Origin: Poseidonia sp038146705
Lineage (GTDB): Archaea; Thermoplasmatota; Poseidoniia; Poseidoniales; Poseidoniaceae
Length of the DNA stretch: 64,000 bases
Direction: 5' to 3'
Assembly: GCA_038146705.1 (NCBI GenBank)
Contig: JAYQSB010000004.1
Location: 1-64,000, forward strand
A program made the translations under genes and the position numbers. The notes under the pieces were generated by a model. It had not been told where the DNA came from. It searched no databases and saw only the letters and a list, made by a program, of their open reading frames with translations. Shown piece by piece: positions 27,101 through 36,177 of the stretch. Numbering within the stretch: position 1 is the first letter of the stretch; each line of letters opens with the position of its first letter.

Positions 27101-27334
27101 CTTGAAGCCCCAAAAGAGATTGAAGAAAGCCAGACATTTGACGAGATTATTCCCGCTTTGCACAAAACAGATGCAGATTTTCACGACGAACGAGCAGCAC
27201 TTGAGGAAGAGTTAGCACGTCTGGATTCAAATTGGAAACATTACAGCATCGCAAATAGTGCAGATGAAAAACAAAAAAGGGAATCGAAAGCATTGGACGA
27301 CTTGGAATCCAAACTTGCAGATGTTGAATTCTGA
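24170..27334 (+). CDS. large coiled-coil protein with N-terminal roadblock-like region
   Basis: The protein is 1054 residues from the ATG at 24170, which has GGAG about 15 bases upstream; a GTG at 24161 overlaps the previous stop. An N-terminal basic domain (about 1-80) is followed by one or two roadblock-like segments (about 130-340), one including SVRGAIVAENGVVIDATG. From about residue 415 to 700 it is a continuous coiled coil resembling SMC arms, and then a mostly helical C-terminal part with an acidic end. It lacks Walker A and B motifs, so it is not an SMC ATPase. The layout suggests a structural scaffold driven by its roadblock partner. The function is unknown. Confidence 0.75.
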   Translation: MFELPPGKIIQEHIEVTEGAVQPFDFGVITTWVGRRKTPSGHRLVRAGRVVGYITEDVDTKQILGGTKGKKALEAIESENKFRHTADEYSQKGLGQVAELFPEAFEHQADRQGLLPQVSGTGHLLSKNASAILSSLDSMPSVRGAIVAENGVVIDATGELPDSAENVAILLANMQADQNKSMQSGFMTPAYMSLRGEHDALMVVENGQLLLGVWTEATADHASILSRTNASLEGDVTGMIFSKEVPEGFVIREGKGGTDAIISMLTSAVEEQVTGHITAGISSKSISMLLSKGLPVGMFTADGGTFSDVLMDFTDAKKIMKLHRLPAGTLLSENSGNVDQFSLDALLAELPTVRTTSEARQETLTTKLKTLFGFEHTLAKLRRSRKEIEIEGPKIESPKKNEMIGEEKIAAVDLGLQRRLEQSEAKVSELMHDKSQLEAQLSTSRKQKEAAEIRARQLEESKLDHQSSRESANDNLNGMQLRLSTAQAAQEEAEKLADKLMKRVNELEHQVSSRAEELAKALGEASSAAALQNEIESMALREANLQSEVTSNSERLHLIRQQIEDEERRLRILNEQVSHVRDRHVNAQAETMVLEEKIQAQKAELDGMHAETKQARERTLEEHRRLSEDEARRNNVEAELRELMNERRTILRELGDIGARRGHAEAELASLIDQATQLSQAHEDALEDIKEADRLRARLSEEPLAQVLLDDDMTFKGLGPILERLEHSRTLGYSVVLLDRAVERALQVIQSTVDHVAATPRHLLSSEVMTMLERQVPDTAGAVRGLARWSVQQRLEVQLGETVTHLILDLEHLLEDYDRSITMLRRIRNVLEQLARLGAPQQEVDALLANCQRPESLPMLAQGTRKLIQVALDDIYIEADQRDAGESIMLEDTAQVLEELITQLDASGLTDGVPRGMLWEFQRDGFLPFERNAIPAQQRIPVDESSLEGMDSNLVHSEHLDLESDEKDEPDDDGWANLEAPKEIEESQTFDEIIPALHKTDADFHDERAALEEELARLDSNWKHYSIANSADEKQKRESKALDDLESKLADVEF

Positions 27335-27343
27335 GGGCAAAGC

Positions 27344-27577
27344 ATGTCTGACCAAGGTGTCTCCTTGTTGCTTCGACAAGAAGAGAAGGGTACATTGTAT
27401 CCACTTTGGATTGAACGCCTACTGATGGCCACCTTTCTCGTGTCGTTAGTCTTCATCCCTTCTCAAATTCTTGAAAGAGTCGAAGGTGCATTGGGTCTTG
27501 CTACGGCGTGGTGCTTGTACCCAATCGTTGCAGTGAGTGTGATTGAACTCGTTGGACGATTTATTCAATCCCGTTAA
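27344..27577 (+). CDS. small two-helix membrane protein
   Basis: The 77-residue product starts MSDQGVSLLLRQEEKG, then has two hydrophobic segments (about 25-43 and 50-70) and a short basic end. It begins 9 bases after the coiled-coil gene with GAGGGCAAAG before the ATG, so it is likely the third gene of that operon and could serve as its membrane anchor. Its stop shares the palindrome TTAA at 27574-27577 with the convergent membrane gene. I do not recognise the family. Confidence 0.65.
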   Translation: MSDQGVSLLLRQEEKGTLYPLWIERLLMATFLVSLVFIPSQILERVEGALGLATAWCLYPIVAVSVIELVGRFIQSR

Positions 27578-28806
27578 ATTTGAACGACGTCTTTCTTTTC
27601 AACCGTACCTTGTGATGGGGGTGTTGAAGAAGGACTTCGCCAATTCTGAAGTAATGCAGAAATTCGTTGCCATGGAATGAGGAATCGAAGTACTGCCATG
27701 AGGCTCAGGAACAAGAGTGCAGAAATCACAAGCCCATACGTGAGCGACAATTCAATCGATTCTGACACTTGACCTGCCCATTGGCTACCAGTTGTGTTTT
27801 CAACAAATTGGAGAAGAACCTTGTGAAAGCCGAGGGCGATCATCGTTGCCAGCCCCGTCAGGCTAAGGTAGCCAAATGTGTGGCGAAGATGTGTGTTGAG
27901 GACATTATCCATTTGTCGAACATATTCAGGGTCGCGCTTGCAAGATTCTGGTAATCGGTAAGCATATTCCAAATTCTTGATGACTCCGTATGCTGCTTCT
28001 TGGAACACCATGATGAGAACAGCGATGAGAATAAGGTTGAACTGTTGCGTGGTCACAAGGTCTACGCCAAAGAGACCTATTGTCGGATTGGAGATTTGTC
28101 CATCCAATGCTGTTAGTGTACCACCATAGGTACCAAGTTGGCTCTTAATCAGGGGGAATGTGAGAATAGCGTGAATCGCGAGAAACACGAGGGTAATTCC
28201 AATCGAGAATGCAATCGAGCGACGATGGAGAGACCATATGCCTCTTGTTCCAAGAATAATTGGACTCAGATAAATGAAGAGAATCATAATCGACATCACC
28301 ATCAAAAGTGGCCATTCAAGTGTTTGTAATTCACTATCATTTGGTAGCCTTAGGTCAAACTCAAACAACATACCGGCGAGCCATGAGAGCAAGAGTTGAC
28401 CGATCATCACAATCATGAGGCCGAGGTAAAATCCAAATTTGATACGTTGCTGTACCTTAGGGGTTTGGAAAGCGAGCAACGCCATGAGGCCTCCTAAGCC
28501 GAGGCCGAGAATCAAAGGAACTGTGAATCTTGAAAGACCATCGCGTCCTTCACCGGTAAGCCAGTCGCCGAGAGGTAATTGATTTCCAATGAGGAGTTCA
28601 ATGGTATCAAATAAAATCGTGTGGTCAATTGAACCGACGACGTAGGTCGATACTACTTCCAGGTACATCGTAATTAGTGCAATTGTCGCAACAATTTGCA
28701 ATGTGAGAACCTGCCACTGTTTTCTGAGTTGGGCGATGTGTAATGTTCTCGGCTTACGGTCATCGCCAAGTAGGACGTCGCTTTGTAATTCGACTTCACC
28801 TGCCAC
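27574..28806 (-). CDS. polytopic membrane protein of the DUF58 cluster
   Basis: The 410-residue protein starts at GTG, one base after the DUF58 stop, with an AGGGGGT site about 10 bases upstream. It has roughly eight hydrophobic segments, charged loops, and a C-terminal tail rich in Ser and Pro ending KKDVVQI. No catalytic motif was found. As the last gene of a minus-strand run with DUF4350-like and DUF58 genes, it is probably part of the same membrane complex. The family was not recognised. Confidence 0.72.
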   Translation of the reverse strand: MAGEVELQSDVLLGDDRKPRTLHIAQLRKQWQVLTLQIVATIALITMYLEVVSTYVVGSIDHTILFDTIELLIGNQLPLGDWLTGEGRDGLSRFTVPLILGLGLGGLMALLAFQTPKVQQRIKFGFYLGLMIVMIGQLLLSWLAGMLFEFDLRLPNDSELQTLEWPLLMVMSIMILFIYLSPIILGTRGIWSLHRRSIAFSIGITLVFLAIHAILTFPLIKSQLGTYGGTLTALDGQISNPTIGLFGVDLVTTQQFNLILIAVLIMVFQEAAYGVIKNLEYAYRLPESCKRDPEYVRQMDNVLNTHLRHTFGYLSLTGLATMIALGFHKVLLQFVENTTGSQWAGQVSESIELSLTYGLVISALLFLSLMAVLRFLIPWQRISALLQNWRSPSSTPPSQGTVEKKDVVQI

Positions 28807-28807
28807 C

Positions 28808-30061
28808 TCAGTACCCCCTAACCTGCATCAAAGCTTGTGATAAGTCCATGTCCGGCATCCAATCGATCACCTGGGCACCGAATCCAGCGAGTGTAGTGAG
28901 ACGATTTTGTCGCTCAATCTTGAGCACCTCGTAGGACATACGCGGAATTCGACTTACTAATCGCTCAAAATCGATGCTTGCAGGTGACAAAACGGTGACT
29001 TCATGGCCACGGCCTACAAGGTCACGGACGGCAGCAGGCACGGTTCCATCGCCTTCACATGATGAAATGATGAAGACAGGGCTACCTCGGCTGAATCGTC
29101 CGCTGATTGAGTTTGTCACGGCTTGAAGCGGCATTTCCCCTCGTGCTTGGACGCCTGCTAAAGAACTGAGGATTTTGAAATACTGCTTGTCTCCGGTATC
29201 TGGAGGCAGGTACGACAATTTTTCATCATATATTGCGAGTGCGACAGAATCTCTCCTCTTGAGGAAAAAGGATGCCAAACTTGCTGCAGATAACGTACCC
29301 ATTTCAAGCGGATTCTTGAGCACTGTACCAATACGAGCGAGGTCCCTTGAGTCGAGAATGATGTACAGGTCAGTCACAGCATCTCGACACTTCTCGTTGA
29401 CCATCAGTTCGCCAGTTCGAGCAAAAGCCTTCCAATTGATGTTCTTGAATGGGTCTCCTGGGACATACTCTCGTAGTGAATAAAATTCAGAGCCTTGCCC
29501 CGGGGTACGAAGCGTTGTTGCACCTGTGTACATCTTGGGTGTTCTGCTTCGAAGGAAGGCCTCTTCGACGTCTTTGATTTGCGGGAAGATGACGATATCG
29601 CTATGATGGTCAACATACATCTCCTCAACACCGAGGTTGAATGTGTTCTGTATTCGGAGCGATACTGGGCCGATTGAATAATGGCCTCTAAGAGGGCAAC
29701 GGAGGACATAACGAATTCGGGCACTTTCACCTGGCTTGAGATTCAAACTCATTTGATTTAGTCCACTTCTCAATTTCATTTCATGAGGGATGTTGTCGTA
29801 TACCTCCATGATTTGTGTCTTCCTATGACTTCGATTTGTAATGAGTAGTTCAACATACAAATCGTCACCTTTGTAGAGGTTATCAGCCGAAAGTGTACGT
29901 TGAATTTCAACATCCCCATGGCCTCCAATCCACGAATTTACTGTGATGAATGCCACGAGTGCTAACCCGAGAATCATCATTTGTTGGTTTGAAATCATCA
30001 TACCGATGAGGACCAAAGCGATACCTCCAGTGAAGGTGAATGCTGCTTTTCGTGTCCACAT
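28808..30061 (-). CDS. DUF58 family protein
   Basis: The 417-residue product has two N-terminal membrane helices (about 7-42), a beta-rich domain (about 50-130), and the DUF58 signature at about residues 195-225, read here as SLREYVPGDPF followed by INWKAFART. The C-terminal half resembles a von Willebrand A fold, beginning TDLYIILDSRD, and may bind a metal ion. In bacteria and archaea, DUF58 proteins are usually encoded with a MoxR AAA+ ATPase and membrane proteins and are thought to help assemble cell-surface or protein complexes. Here no MoxR is adjacent; the nearest ATPase in the run is CDC48. Confidence 0.88.
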   Translation of the reverse strand: MWTRKAAFTFTGGIALVLIGMMISNQQMMILGLALVAFITVNSWIGGHGDVEIQRTLSADNLYKGDDLYVELLITNRSHRKTQIMEVYDNIPHEMKLRSGLNQMSLNLKPGESARIRYVLRCPLRGHYSIGPVSLRIQNTFNLGVEEMYVDHHSDIVIFPQIKDVEEAFLRSRTPKMYTGATTLRTPGQGSEFYSLREYVPGDPFKNINWKAFARTGELMVNEKCRDAVTDLYIILDSRDLARIGTVLKNPLEMGTLSAASLASFFLKRRDSVALAIYDEKLSYLPPDTGDKQYFKILSSLAGVQARGEMPLQAVTNSISGRFSRGSPVFIISSCEGDGTVPAAVRDLVGRGHEVTVLSPASIDFERLVSRIPRMSYEVLKIERQNRLTTLAGFGAQVIDWMPDMDLSQALMQVRGY

Positions 30062-30070
30062 ACCAATCCC

Positions 30071-31690
30071 TCACTGACGCCCCCAAGATTTGATGCGTTT
30101 GACCAAGGCTACGGACTGTTCCAAAGTATACTTTTGCGAAGTATCAATTGCGAACTTCGAAAGAACGGGGTCATTGATGAGTTGAATGAGTTCATTGGCT
30201 TGCATTGAGTTGAATTCCTCTTGACTCAACCCGTTTTGGTTCCTTACCTTGGATAAGAATACTTGTCGTATTTTGTTGACTTTCGCATAATATTCGTAAC
30301 GATTCGCATCACCAAAGCCGTAGTAGATGATGCTGAACACATGTCTCCAACTTTCAGGGTCTCGTTTCTTGATGAGAACCGCTTCGAAGGTCATGAAGAG
30401 TATAACAAACAACACCAACATTGCCAAGCCCTCACCTGTGAAGTACACCAAAAGAAAGTACACGGTGTTGTATGAATCAGCAAGCATTGCGTTTTGTGGA
30501 TGTCTTGATTCATCGAAAATGACAATTGCATTCTCCGATGCTTGACCTTCTTCTCCGGGTACTGAACTCATCAAAGCTTCAGCTACGAAATCGAGAGCCC
30601 ACTTACGATTATCGTTAGCTGGCACGAGAATATCGGTTTTCTTGTCGTACTTTCCATCGTTGAAGCCTTCATAATCGTAAATGGCGTTGATGAGAGCAGA
30701 ACCGTCTGCGATGAAGACAACCCGGCCTCCATCTTCTGGATTGCAACTTGCACGCTCACAGACTTCGATGCTCAGATTGAACTGACCCCATCGATCAGGT
30801 GTTTCGGGCGTGATTTCATTGCTCACCCAAATCTCACCATCGCCGTTGACATCAACGGTCGCTTCGTTGCTTGTGAATGCCCGAACCGCAATTTCGGAGA
30901 GTGGAGTTTGTTGGCCTGGAATGATTTCCAGCGCTGTGATGTTGTTCAATAGCAACTGATAGGAACCGTTGTAGTCGATGACACCGTTGTTCCAGTGTTG
31001 TTGACACAACCCCGCATCATCTGCAGTTGCAGCCGGTTCACCGCTCAGCAACGAGCAGGGGTGTTGGCCTGGCCCATTTACATCAGCCCATCGTTCATGT
31101 GTACCTATCGTGTCCACATCGAGTTCTGTTCCATTCATGCCACAAGGATTGGATTGAACGCACATCCAGATGTAGTTATAGTCCAGGGACGGAACATAAT
31201 TTGTGTCGAAGACTTGCTGGCCAGTGAACCTTACACCAAAGGCTTCAGCGATTGTATTTGCGTATCCATAATCTTCGAGAATGAGAGCAGTACCACCGGC
31301 CTCAACAAATTCAACCACTGCGTCTACTTCGGAAGGCGAGAAACCAGAATCAGCAGCGATTGTGATGAATCCTTCCTCATCAAATTGTGGTAAGGTGAGC
31401 GTATCACGTTCAACTCCAGCGAGGATATACGTCGTGTTCCTGGGATCTTCAATGTCAGCAAGAAGAAGTGGGCTGGAAACGAGTGACCTCGTTTCGATAC
31501 CCATGTCGTTCAAATCATGTCGAAAAGCAGACATGTCGTTCCAATCATCATCGTAAGCCGAGAGTTGATTTGAAGAACTTAGATTGACAAAACTCGATAG
31601 CACAGAGAACAGCAGAACAAGCATCACAAGCCAAAATGAAGATTGGAGAACAATGCGTCGAACATTGATTCGTCGTGTTCCCTCAGACAT
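30071..31690 (-). CDS. membrane protein with DUF4350-like domain
   Basis: The 539-residue protein starts at the ATG at 31690, which has GAGGAG 9-14 bases upstream; the frame is open to 31723. One membrane helix lies near residues 15-35. It is followed by a large outside domain whose start, with GFSPSEVDAVVEFVEAGG, matches the DUF4350 pattern of a GATase-like fold. A long Cys-containing insert follows, then a second membrane helix near residues 410-435 and a cytosolic helical tail. DUF4350 proteins commonly accompany DUF58, as here with a 9-base gap. It may act as a receptor or sensor subunit of that complex; this is inference. Confidence 0.75.
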   Translation of the reverse strand: MSEGTRRINVRRIVLQSSFWLVMLVLLFSVLSSFVNLSSSNQLSAYDDDWNDMSAFRHDLNDMGIETRSLVSSPLLLADIEDPRNTTYILAGVERDTLTLPQFDEEGFITIAADSGFSPSEVDAVVEFVEAGGTALILEDYGYANTIAEAFGVRFTGQQVFDTNYVPSLDYNYIWMCVQSNPCGMNGTELDVDTIGTHERWADVNGPGQHPCSLLSGEPAATADDAGLCQQHWNNGVIDYNGSYQLLLNNITALEIIPGQQTPLSEIAVRAFTSNEATVDVNGDGEIWVSNEITPETPDRWGQFNLSIEVCERASCNPEDGGRVVFIADGSALINAIYDYEGFNDGKYDKKTDILVPANDNRKWALDFVAEALMSSVPGEEGQASENAIVIFDESRHPQNAMLADSYNTVYFLLVYFTGEGLAMLVLFVILFMTFEAVLIKKRDPESWRHVFSIIYYGFGDANRYEYYAKVNKIRQVFLSKVRNQNGLSQEEFNSMQANELIQLINDPVLSKFAIDTSQKYTLEQSVALVKRIKSWGRQ

Positions 31691-31774
31691 AGTGTGCACT
31701 CCTCTGTAAATCGATGAGGTCACTCATTAACTTTAGAAGGTTGTCCAAGCATGTGCTACTTTGCATCGTGTGAA

Positions 31775-32014
31775 TCAAACATTGAGGCGAATCTCTTTTG
31801 CAACGGAGTTGACTTGTTCGGTGGGAATTTTGACGATGTGTGATTCACTCTCAAAAGGCAATTTTGTTGCATCAATATCGTCATTAACTTTAACGATGAA
31901 TTCCGTGATCAGTCCAGAAAATAGATCGAAATTGAGGTCAATGAGAACCCCAAGTGCTTCACCAGTTTGGTCAAGGACTTGACGTCCAATAATTTCCCTT
32001 CCGAAAATGGCCAT
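31775..32014 (-). CDS. PRC-barrel domain protein
   Basis: The 79-residue protein is a single PRC-barrel, starting MAIFGREIIGRQVLDQTGEALG with the typical Gly-x-V pattern of short strands, then HIVKIPTEQVNSV at the end. Stand-alone archaeal PRC-barrels bind proteins or RNA, and a few have been tied to cell division and RNA processing. It lies 58 bases after the CDC48 gene and 84 bases before the DUF4350-like gene. A GGGGCA site precedes the ATG. The domain call is good; the role is unknown. Confidence 0.82.
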   Translation of the reverse strand: MAIFGREIIGRQVLDQTGEALGVLIDLNFDLFSGLITEFIVKVNDDIDATKLPFESESHIVKIPTEQVNSVAKEIRLNV

Positions 32015-32072
32015 GGTGTGCCCCTGTCACCACTGGAGTGGCCGAGGCACATCAATTCGTCGGTTCGAGAAT

Positions 32073-34301
32073 TTACATGGCTTCGATTCCGAAGCCGAAG
32101 TCCTTTGTTCTCTTGATGTTCGATAACCCTGAGGTCAATCTTGCTTCCATCTTTGAGTAATACTCGAGCATGTCTGGGGTAACGGTTGGTCGAACTCTAG
32201 AAATTGCATCCTCGAAGTGAGATTTTCCAACCTTTTTCTTTTCGTCTCGCATGCAAATGAGTGCAGCTTCTCGGCACACAGCCTCAATGTCTGCACCTGT
32301 GAAACCATCAAGACCACTCAAGATATCCTTAATCGAAAATTTTCCTAGCGGCATGCCAGCAGAGTGTATACTGAAAATCGCCTCACGAGCAGAAGCGTCT
32401 GGAGGTGGCACGTGGAGGACGCGCTCAAATCGTCCACTTCGAAGAAGTGCTGGGTCAATCATTTCTGGTCTATTGGTCGCTGCAACAACGATGACGCCAT
32501 CAATAGATTCAACGCCGTCCATACTCGCTAACAATTGATTAACAACCCTGTTTGATGCATCGCTACCTTCCGTCATTGTTCCTCCGGAACGAACAGAAGC
32601 AATCGATTCAAATTCATCCAAGAAAATGATTGAAGGAGAAGATTGCTTTGCTTTCTTGAAGATTTCACGAATGGCTCGTTCGGATTCACCGACCCATTTT
32701 GATATCAATTCTGGGCCCTTGATGCTGATGAAGTTTGCCTGGGCTTCGTTAGCAATTGCTTTTGCGAGCAATGTCTTTCCAGTTCCAGGGGCACCAAAGA
32801 GTACAATTCCCCGTGGAGGTTTAATGCCGAAGTGTTCAAACAATTCAGGCTTGGTAAGCGGCCATTCAACCGATTCTTTAAGTCGGTCTTTGACCTCTTC
32901 AAGTCCTCCGACTTCATCCCAACTTACCTCAGGGATTTCAATGTAAATTTCTCGCAGTGCTGATGGTTCAACATCCTTGATAGCTTCTTTGAAATCTTCC
33001 ATTCGGACTTCCATTTTTTCAAGGACTTCTGGAGGAATCGTATCTTCCTCGAGGTCAATTTCTGGAAGGTATCTTCGAAGTGCCTTCATCGCACCTTCTC
33101 GAACCAACGATGCTAGGTCGGCACCAACGAAACCGTAGGTGTTGTCGAGAATCCAGTTGATGTCGAAGTCCTCAGAAATCGGCATTTGCCGAATGTGGAC
33201 ATCCATAATCTCGCTTCGTCCTTCTCGGTCAGGGACGCCGATTTCGATTTCACGGTCGAATCGACCCGGTCGTCGTAGTGCAGGATCCAACGCATCACGA
33301 CGGTTGGTGGCACCAATGACAACGACATTGTCTCTTCCCTGCATTCCATCCATCAATGTCAGCATTTGAGCGACAACTCTTCGTTCGACCTCACCAGTGA
33401 CATCCTCTCGTTTCGGGCAAATTGAGTCGATTTCGTCGATAAAAATAATGGCAGGTGATTTTTCACTTGCTTCATCAAAAATTTCACGAAGTTGCTTTTC
33501 GGATTCACCGTAATATTTTGAGATAATTTCTGGACCATTGATGCTCTTGAAGTGGGCGTTTACTTCTGTAGCAACAGCCTTTGCAATCATTGTTTTACCC
33601 GTTCCTGGTGGCCCGTGAAGTAGAACGCCTTTTGGTGGATCAATGCCCAGCCGTCTGAACAATTCTGGGTGTTTGAGTGGTAGCTCAATCATTTCCCGAA
33701 CTTTTTGTAATTGTTGACCAATTCCACCAACGTCTTCGTATGTTATACCCTCTGATTGGCCAAGTTCTTCTTCTGGAACCGCTTCGTCTTTTATGACGAT
33801 TTCAGTTTGGTTCGTGACCTTGACAATGCCCTTGGGTACTGTGGAGACGACAGCGAATGGAAGGGCCTCAGCAAAGAGCGTCATGCCGGGGATGAAGATT
33901 CTGTCACCAGCGACCACCGGTCTTTTTGCTAATCCACGTCGTGCAAACCCTTCAATTCCAGGCCCAAATTTGACTTTCTGTTTGTTCGCCATCACTGGGG
34001 TAATGGTGAGTTTTGTGCATTCTTTTGCATTCACTTTCCGTACAGTGACGCGGTCAGAAAGGCTGACACCGGCATTTTTTCGAATGATTCCATCGATTCG
34101 AATGATGTCAAGTTTTGAATCCTCTGGGCGACTTCGCCAATAGATTGCGGCAGTCGAACGTTCATCGCCTGAAATCTCAACAATGTCACCTGGCTTGAGG
34201 TCAAGACCAACATCGGCAGCGATTCTAGCTCGACCGTGCCCGACATCAGATGGAATTGCTTTGGAAACTCGTAATGAAATAGAATCGTCTTCGTCTGCCA
34301 T
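32073..34301 (-). CDS. cdc48: CDC48/VAT family AAA+ ATPase
   Basis: The 742-residue protein has the archaeal VAT layout. An N-terminal double-psi barrel domain occupies about residues 1-185, the D1 ATPase carries GPPGTGKT and FIDEID, and D2 carries GAPGTGKT and FLDEFE. Both second-region-of-homology blocks keep the arginine fingers (LRRPGRFDRE and LRSGRFERV). The ring pulls on substrates to unfold them, often for the proteasome. No C-terminal HbYX motif is seen; the chain ends in FGFGIEAM. It heads a minus-strand run with PRC-barrel, DUF4350-like and DUF58 genes. Confidence 0.96.
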   Translation of the reverse strand: MADEDDSISLRVSKAIPSDVGHGRARIAADVGLDLKPGDIVEISGDERSTAAIYWRSRPEDSKLDIIRIDGIIRKNAGVSLSDRVTVRKVNAKECTKLTITPVMANKQKVKFGPGIEGFARRGLAKRPVVAGDRIFIPGMTLFAEALPFAVVSTVPKGIVKVTNQTEIVIKDEAVPEEELGQSEGITYEDVGGIGQQLQKVREMIELPLKHPELFRRLGIDPPKGVLLHGPPGTGKTMIAKAVATEVNAHFKSINGPEIISKYYGESEKQLREIFDEASEKSPAIIFIDEIDSICPKREDVTGEVERRVVAQMLTLMDGMQGRDNVVVIGATNRRDALDPALRRPGRFDREIEIGVPDREGRSEIMDVHIRQMPISEDFDINWILDNTYGFVGADLASLVREGAMKALRRYLPEIDLEEDTIPPEVLEKMEVRMEDFKEAIKDVEPSALREIYIEIPEVSWDEVGGLEEVKDRLKESVEWPLTKPELFEHFGIKPPRGIVLFGAPGTGKTLLAKAIANEAQANFISIKGPELISKWVGESERAIREIFKKAKQSSPSIIFLDEFESIASVRSGGTMTEGSDASNRVVNQLLASMDGVESIDGVIVVAATNRPEMIDPALLRSGRFERVLHVPPPDASAREAIFSIHSAGMPLGKFSIKDILSGLDGFTGADIEAVCREAALICMRDEKKKVGKSHFEDAISRVRPTVTPDMLEYYSKMEARLTSGLSNIKRTKDFGFGIEAM

Positions 34302-34390
34302 GATATCGCCTTGCCTTCTTTAGTATCCGACCCTATTTGAACTGTCCCACCTTAATTCTTCGGGGTGCATGATGCCTAAATTGCCGGTGT

Positions 34391-34398
34391 AGTATAAA
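34391..34398 (+). promoter_or_regulatory. TATA-like box for the aldehyde dehydrogenase gene
   Basis: AGTATAAA sits 68 bases before the ATG at 34466. The expected start of transcription, about 25 bases downstream, falls near 34420. That is after the in-frame ATG at 34403, so it supports 34466 as the real start codon. Confidence 0.5.
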
Positions 34399-34465
34399 CC
34401 TCATGATATTATTGTCATCAAATCTTCACATCAAATTCAAAATACCCTTCGAGTTGGATGACAAC

Positions 34466-36094
34466 ATGGTTCATATTTTAGAAGCACAACTTGATTTTGT
34501 CGACAGAACAAACCCCAACGGTAAACCAACTGTTCAGGGCTACAATATCATCAACGGGCAATTGGCTTTTGCCTCCGATGGATCAACCTTTGAATCGAAA
34601 AATCCAGCCTGGCTAGAAGATGTTGTGGGCGTTTTTCCGCAATCGACCAGAGATGATGTCGATGCCGCATTACAAGCAGCAAGAGTAGCTTTTCCTTCAT
34701 GGGCAGCAACGCCAGCACCAACACGAGGACAAATCATTGGAAATATGGGTCGATTACTCATGGAACATAAAGACGCCATTGTTGCCCTTGAAACCAGAGA
34801 AATTGGTAAGACGCTCAAAGAATCTGCTGGTTCAGTTCAAGAAGCGATTGATACGTGTTTATTCTTTCAATCAGAAGGAAGGCGATTGTATGGTCAAACC
34901 GTGAATTCTGAATTGCCGAACAAAGAATTGTTCACCTATCGCCGCCCACTCGGCGTTTGTGGCATCATCAACGCATGCAACTTCCCCGCAGCCGTACCGT
35001 TCTGGAAAATGATTCCAGCGATCATGTGCGGCAACACATGCGTTTGGAAGAGCCCTCAAGATGCTCCAATGTTGTCCTTTGCACTTGCACGAATCATGCA
35101 TCAAGCGGGCTTGCCTGATGGTGTCATCAATCTTGTCCATGGAAAAGGTAGTGGAGCAGGGCAGTATCTTGTCGATGCAGTCGATGAAGGCAAAGTCAAC
35201 AAAATCTCTTTCACAGGTTCAACCGATATTGGAAAAATGATTGGAGAAGTTTGTGGCCGTAATCTCGTGTCATGTTCCCTTGAACTTGGAGGAAAGAATC
35301 CTCTAGTTGTCATGCCATCTGCTGACCTTGAAAATGCAGTTGAAGGTGCATACTGGGCAGGCTTTGGTACCGCAGGTCAACGCTGTACCTCTCTTGGAAA
35401 CCTCATTGTTCACAAAGACATTTATGATGAATTCCTCGAACGATTCATGGCCAAAGTCAAGTCAACACGAATCGGTGACTCACTTCGTCATGACAACGTT
35501 CTCTATGGGCCTATGTTGTCGGAAAAATACGCAAACGATTTCCTCAAAGGTGTGGAGATATGCAACCAAGATGGTGCAATTCATTTGTTCGGAAATGGTC
35601 GTATCACCTCGGACAATGCACCAGACCATTTCCTCGGCGTCGCCGAAGAAGGCGTTTACATGTGGCCTCACGTCTATGTGGGTGTTGAAGAATCGATGCG
35701 ATGTTTCCATGAGGAAATTTTTGGACCGCTCGTTACCATTGTCAAAGCAGACTCCTTTGACCACGCCCTCCACCTAGCGAATGCGAGCCCATACGGTCTT
35801 TCATCTGCGATCTACACCAACGACAGAATGGAAGCGTACCAGTTCAAGACAGGAATCAAAGCAGGTATGACGAGCATTAACAACTCAACATCGGGTGCAG
35901 AAGCACATTTGCCGTTTGGCGGTGTTAAAGGCTCTGGTAACGGCACACGTGAATCAGGAATATGGGTAATTGAAGCGTATTCGTACTGGCATGCAGTCAA
36001 TGATGAATTGTCTGGTAAACTTCAACTTGCTCAAATGGATGTGGATGAAATCGAAATGGTCGAGGCTAAAATCGACTGGACGAAACTCGCATGA
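34466..36094 (+). CDS. NAD(P)+-dependent aldehyde dehydrogenase
   Basis: The 542-residue enzyme oxidises an aldehyde to its acid. The catalytic Cys lies in GTAGQRCTS near residue 310, the general-base Glu in LELGGKNP near residue 275, and the dinucleotide loop in FTGSTDIG near residue 250. The NFPAAVPFWKMIPA and EEIFGPLV blocks are also standard. The sequence is closest in style to the ALDH7-like or semialdehyde dehydrogenases, and the substrate cannot be fixed by eye. The start is chosen at 34466 because GGATGA lies 4-9 bases upstream and a TATA-like box at 34391 would miss the earlier ATG. It is followed by the succinate dehydrogenase genes after 83 bases. Confidence 0.9.
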   Translation: MVHILEAQLDFVDRTNPNGKPTVQGYNIINGQLAFASDGSTFESKNPAWLEDVVGVFPQSTRDDVDAALQAARVAFPSWAATPAPTRGQIIGNMGRLLMEHKDAIVALETREIGKTLKESAGSVQEAIDTCLFFQSEGRRLYGQTVNSELPNKELFTYRRPLGVCGIINACNFPAAVPFWKMIPAIMCGNTCVWKSPQDAPMLSFALARIMHQAGLPDGVINLVHGKGSGAGQYLVDAVDEGKVNKISFTGSTDIGKMIGEVCGRNLVSCSLELGGKNPLVVMPSADLENAVEGAYWAGFGTAGQRCTSLGNLIVHKDIYDEFLERFMAKVKSTRIGDSLRHDNVLYGPMLSEKYANDFLKGVEICNQDGAIHLFGNGRITSDNAPDHFLGVAEEGVYMWPHVYVGVEESMRCFHEEIFGPLVTIVKADSFDHALHLANASPYGLSSAIYTNDRMEAYQFKTGIKAGMTSINNSTSGAEAHLPFGGVKGSGNGTRESGIWVIEAYSYWHAVNDELSGKLQLAQMDVDEIEMVEAKIDWTKLA

Positions 36095-36177
36095 GCCCCC
36101 AATAATTCGACATGGTGAAAGAGTGAACCTCAAAGACCCCCGCAAACTCGGAACAATGAAATCACCGAGGTGAACGC

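Noticed and set aside
34403..34465. Earlier ATG for the aldehyde dehydrogenase
   Set aside because: The TATA-like box at 34391 would start transcription after this ATG, and the extra residues show no family match.
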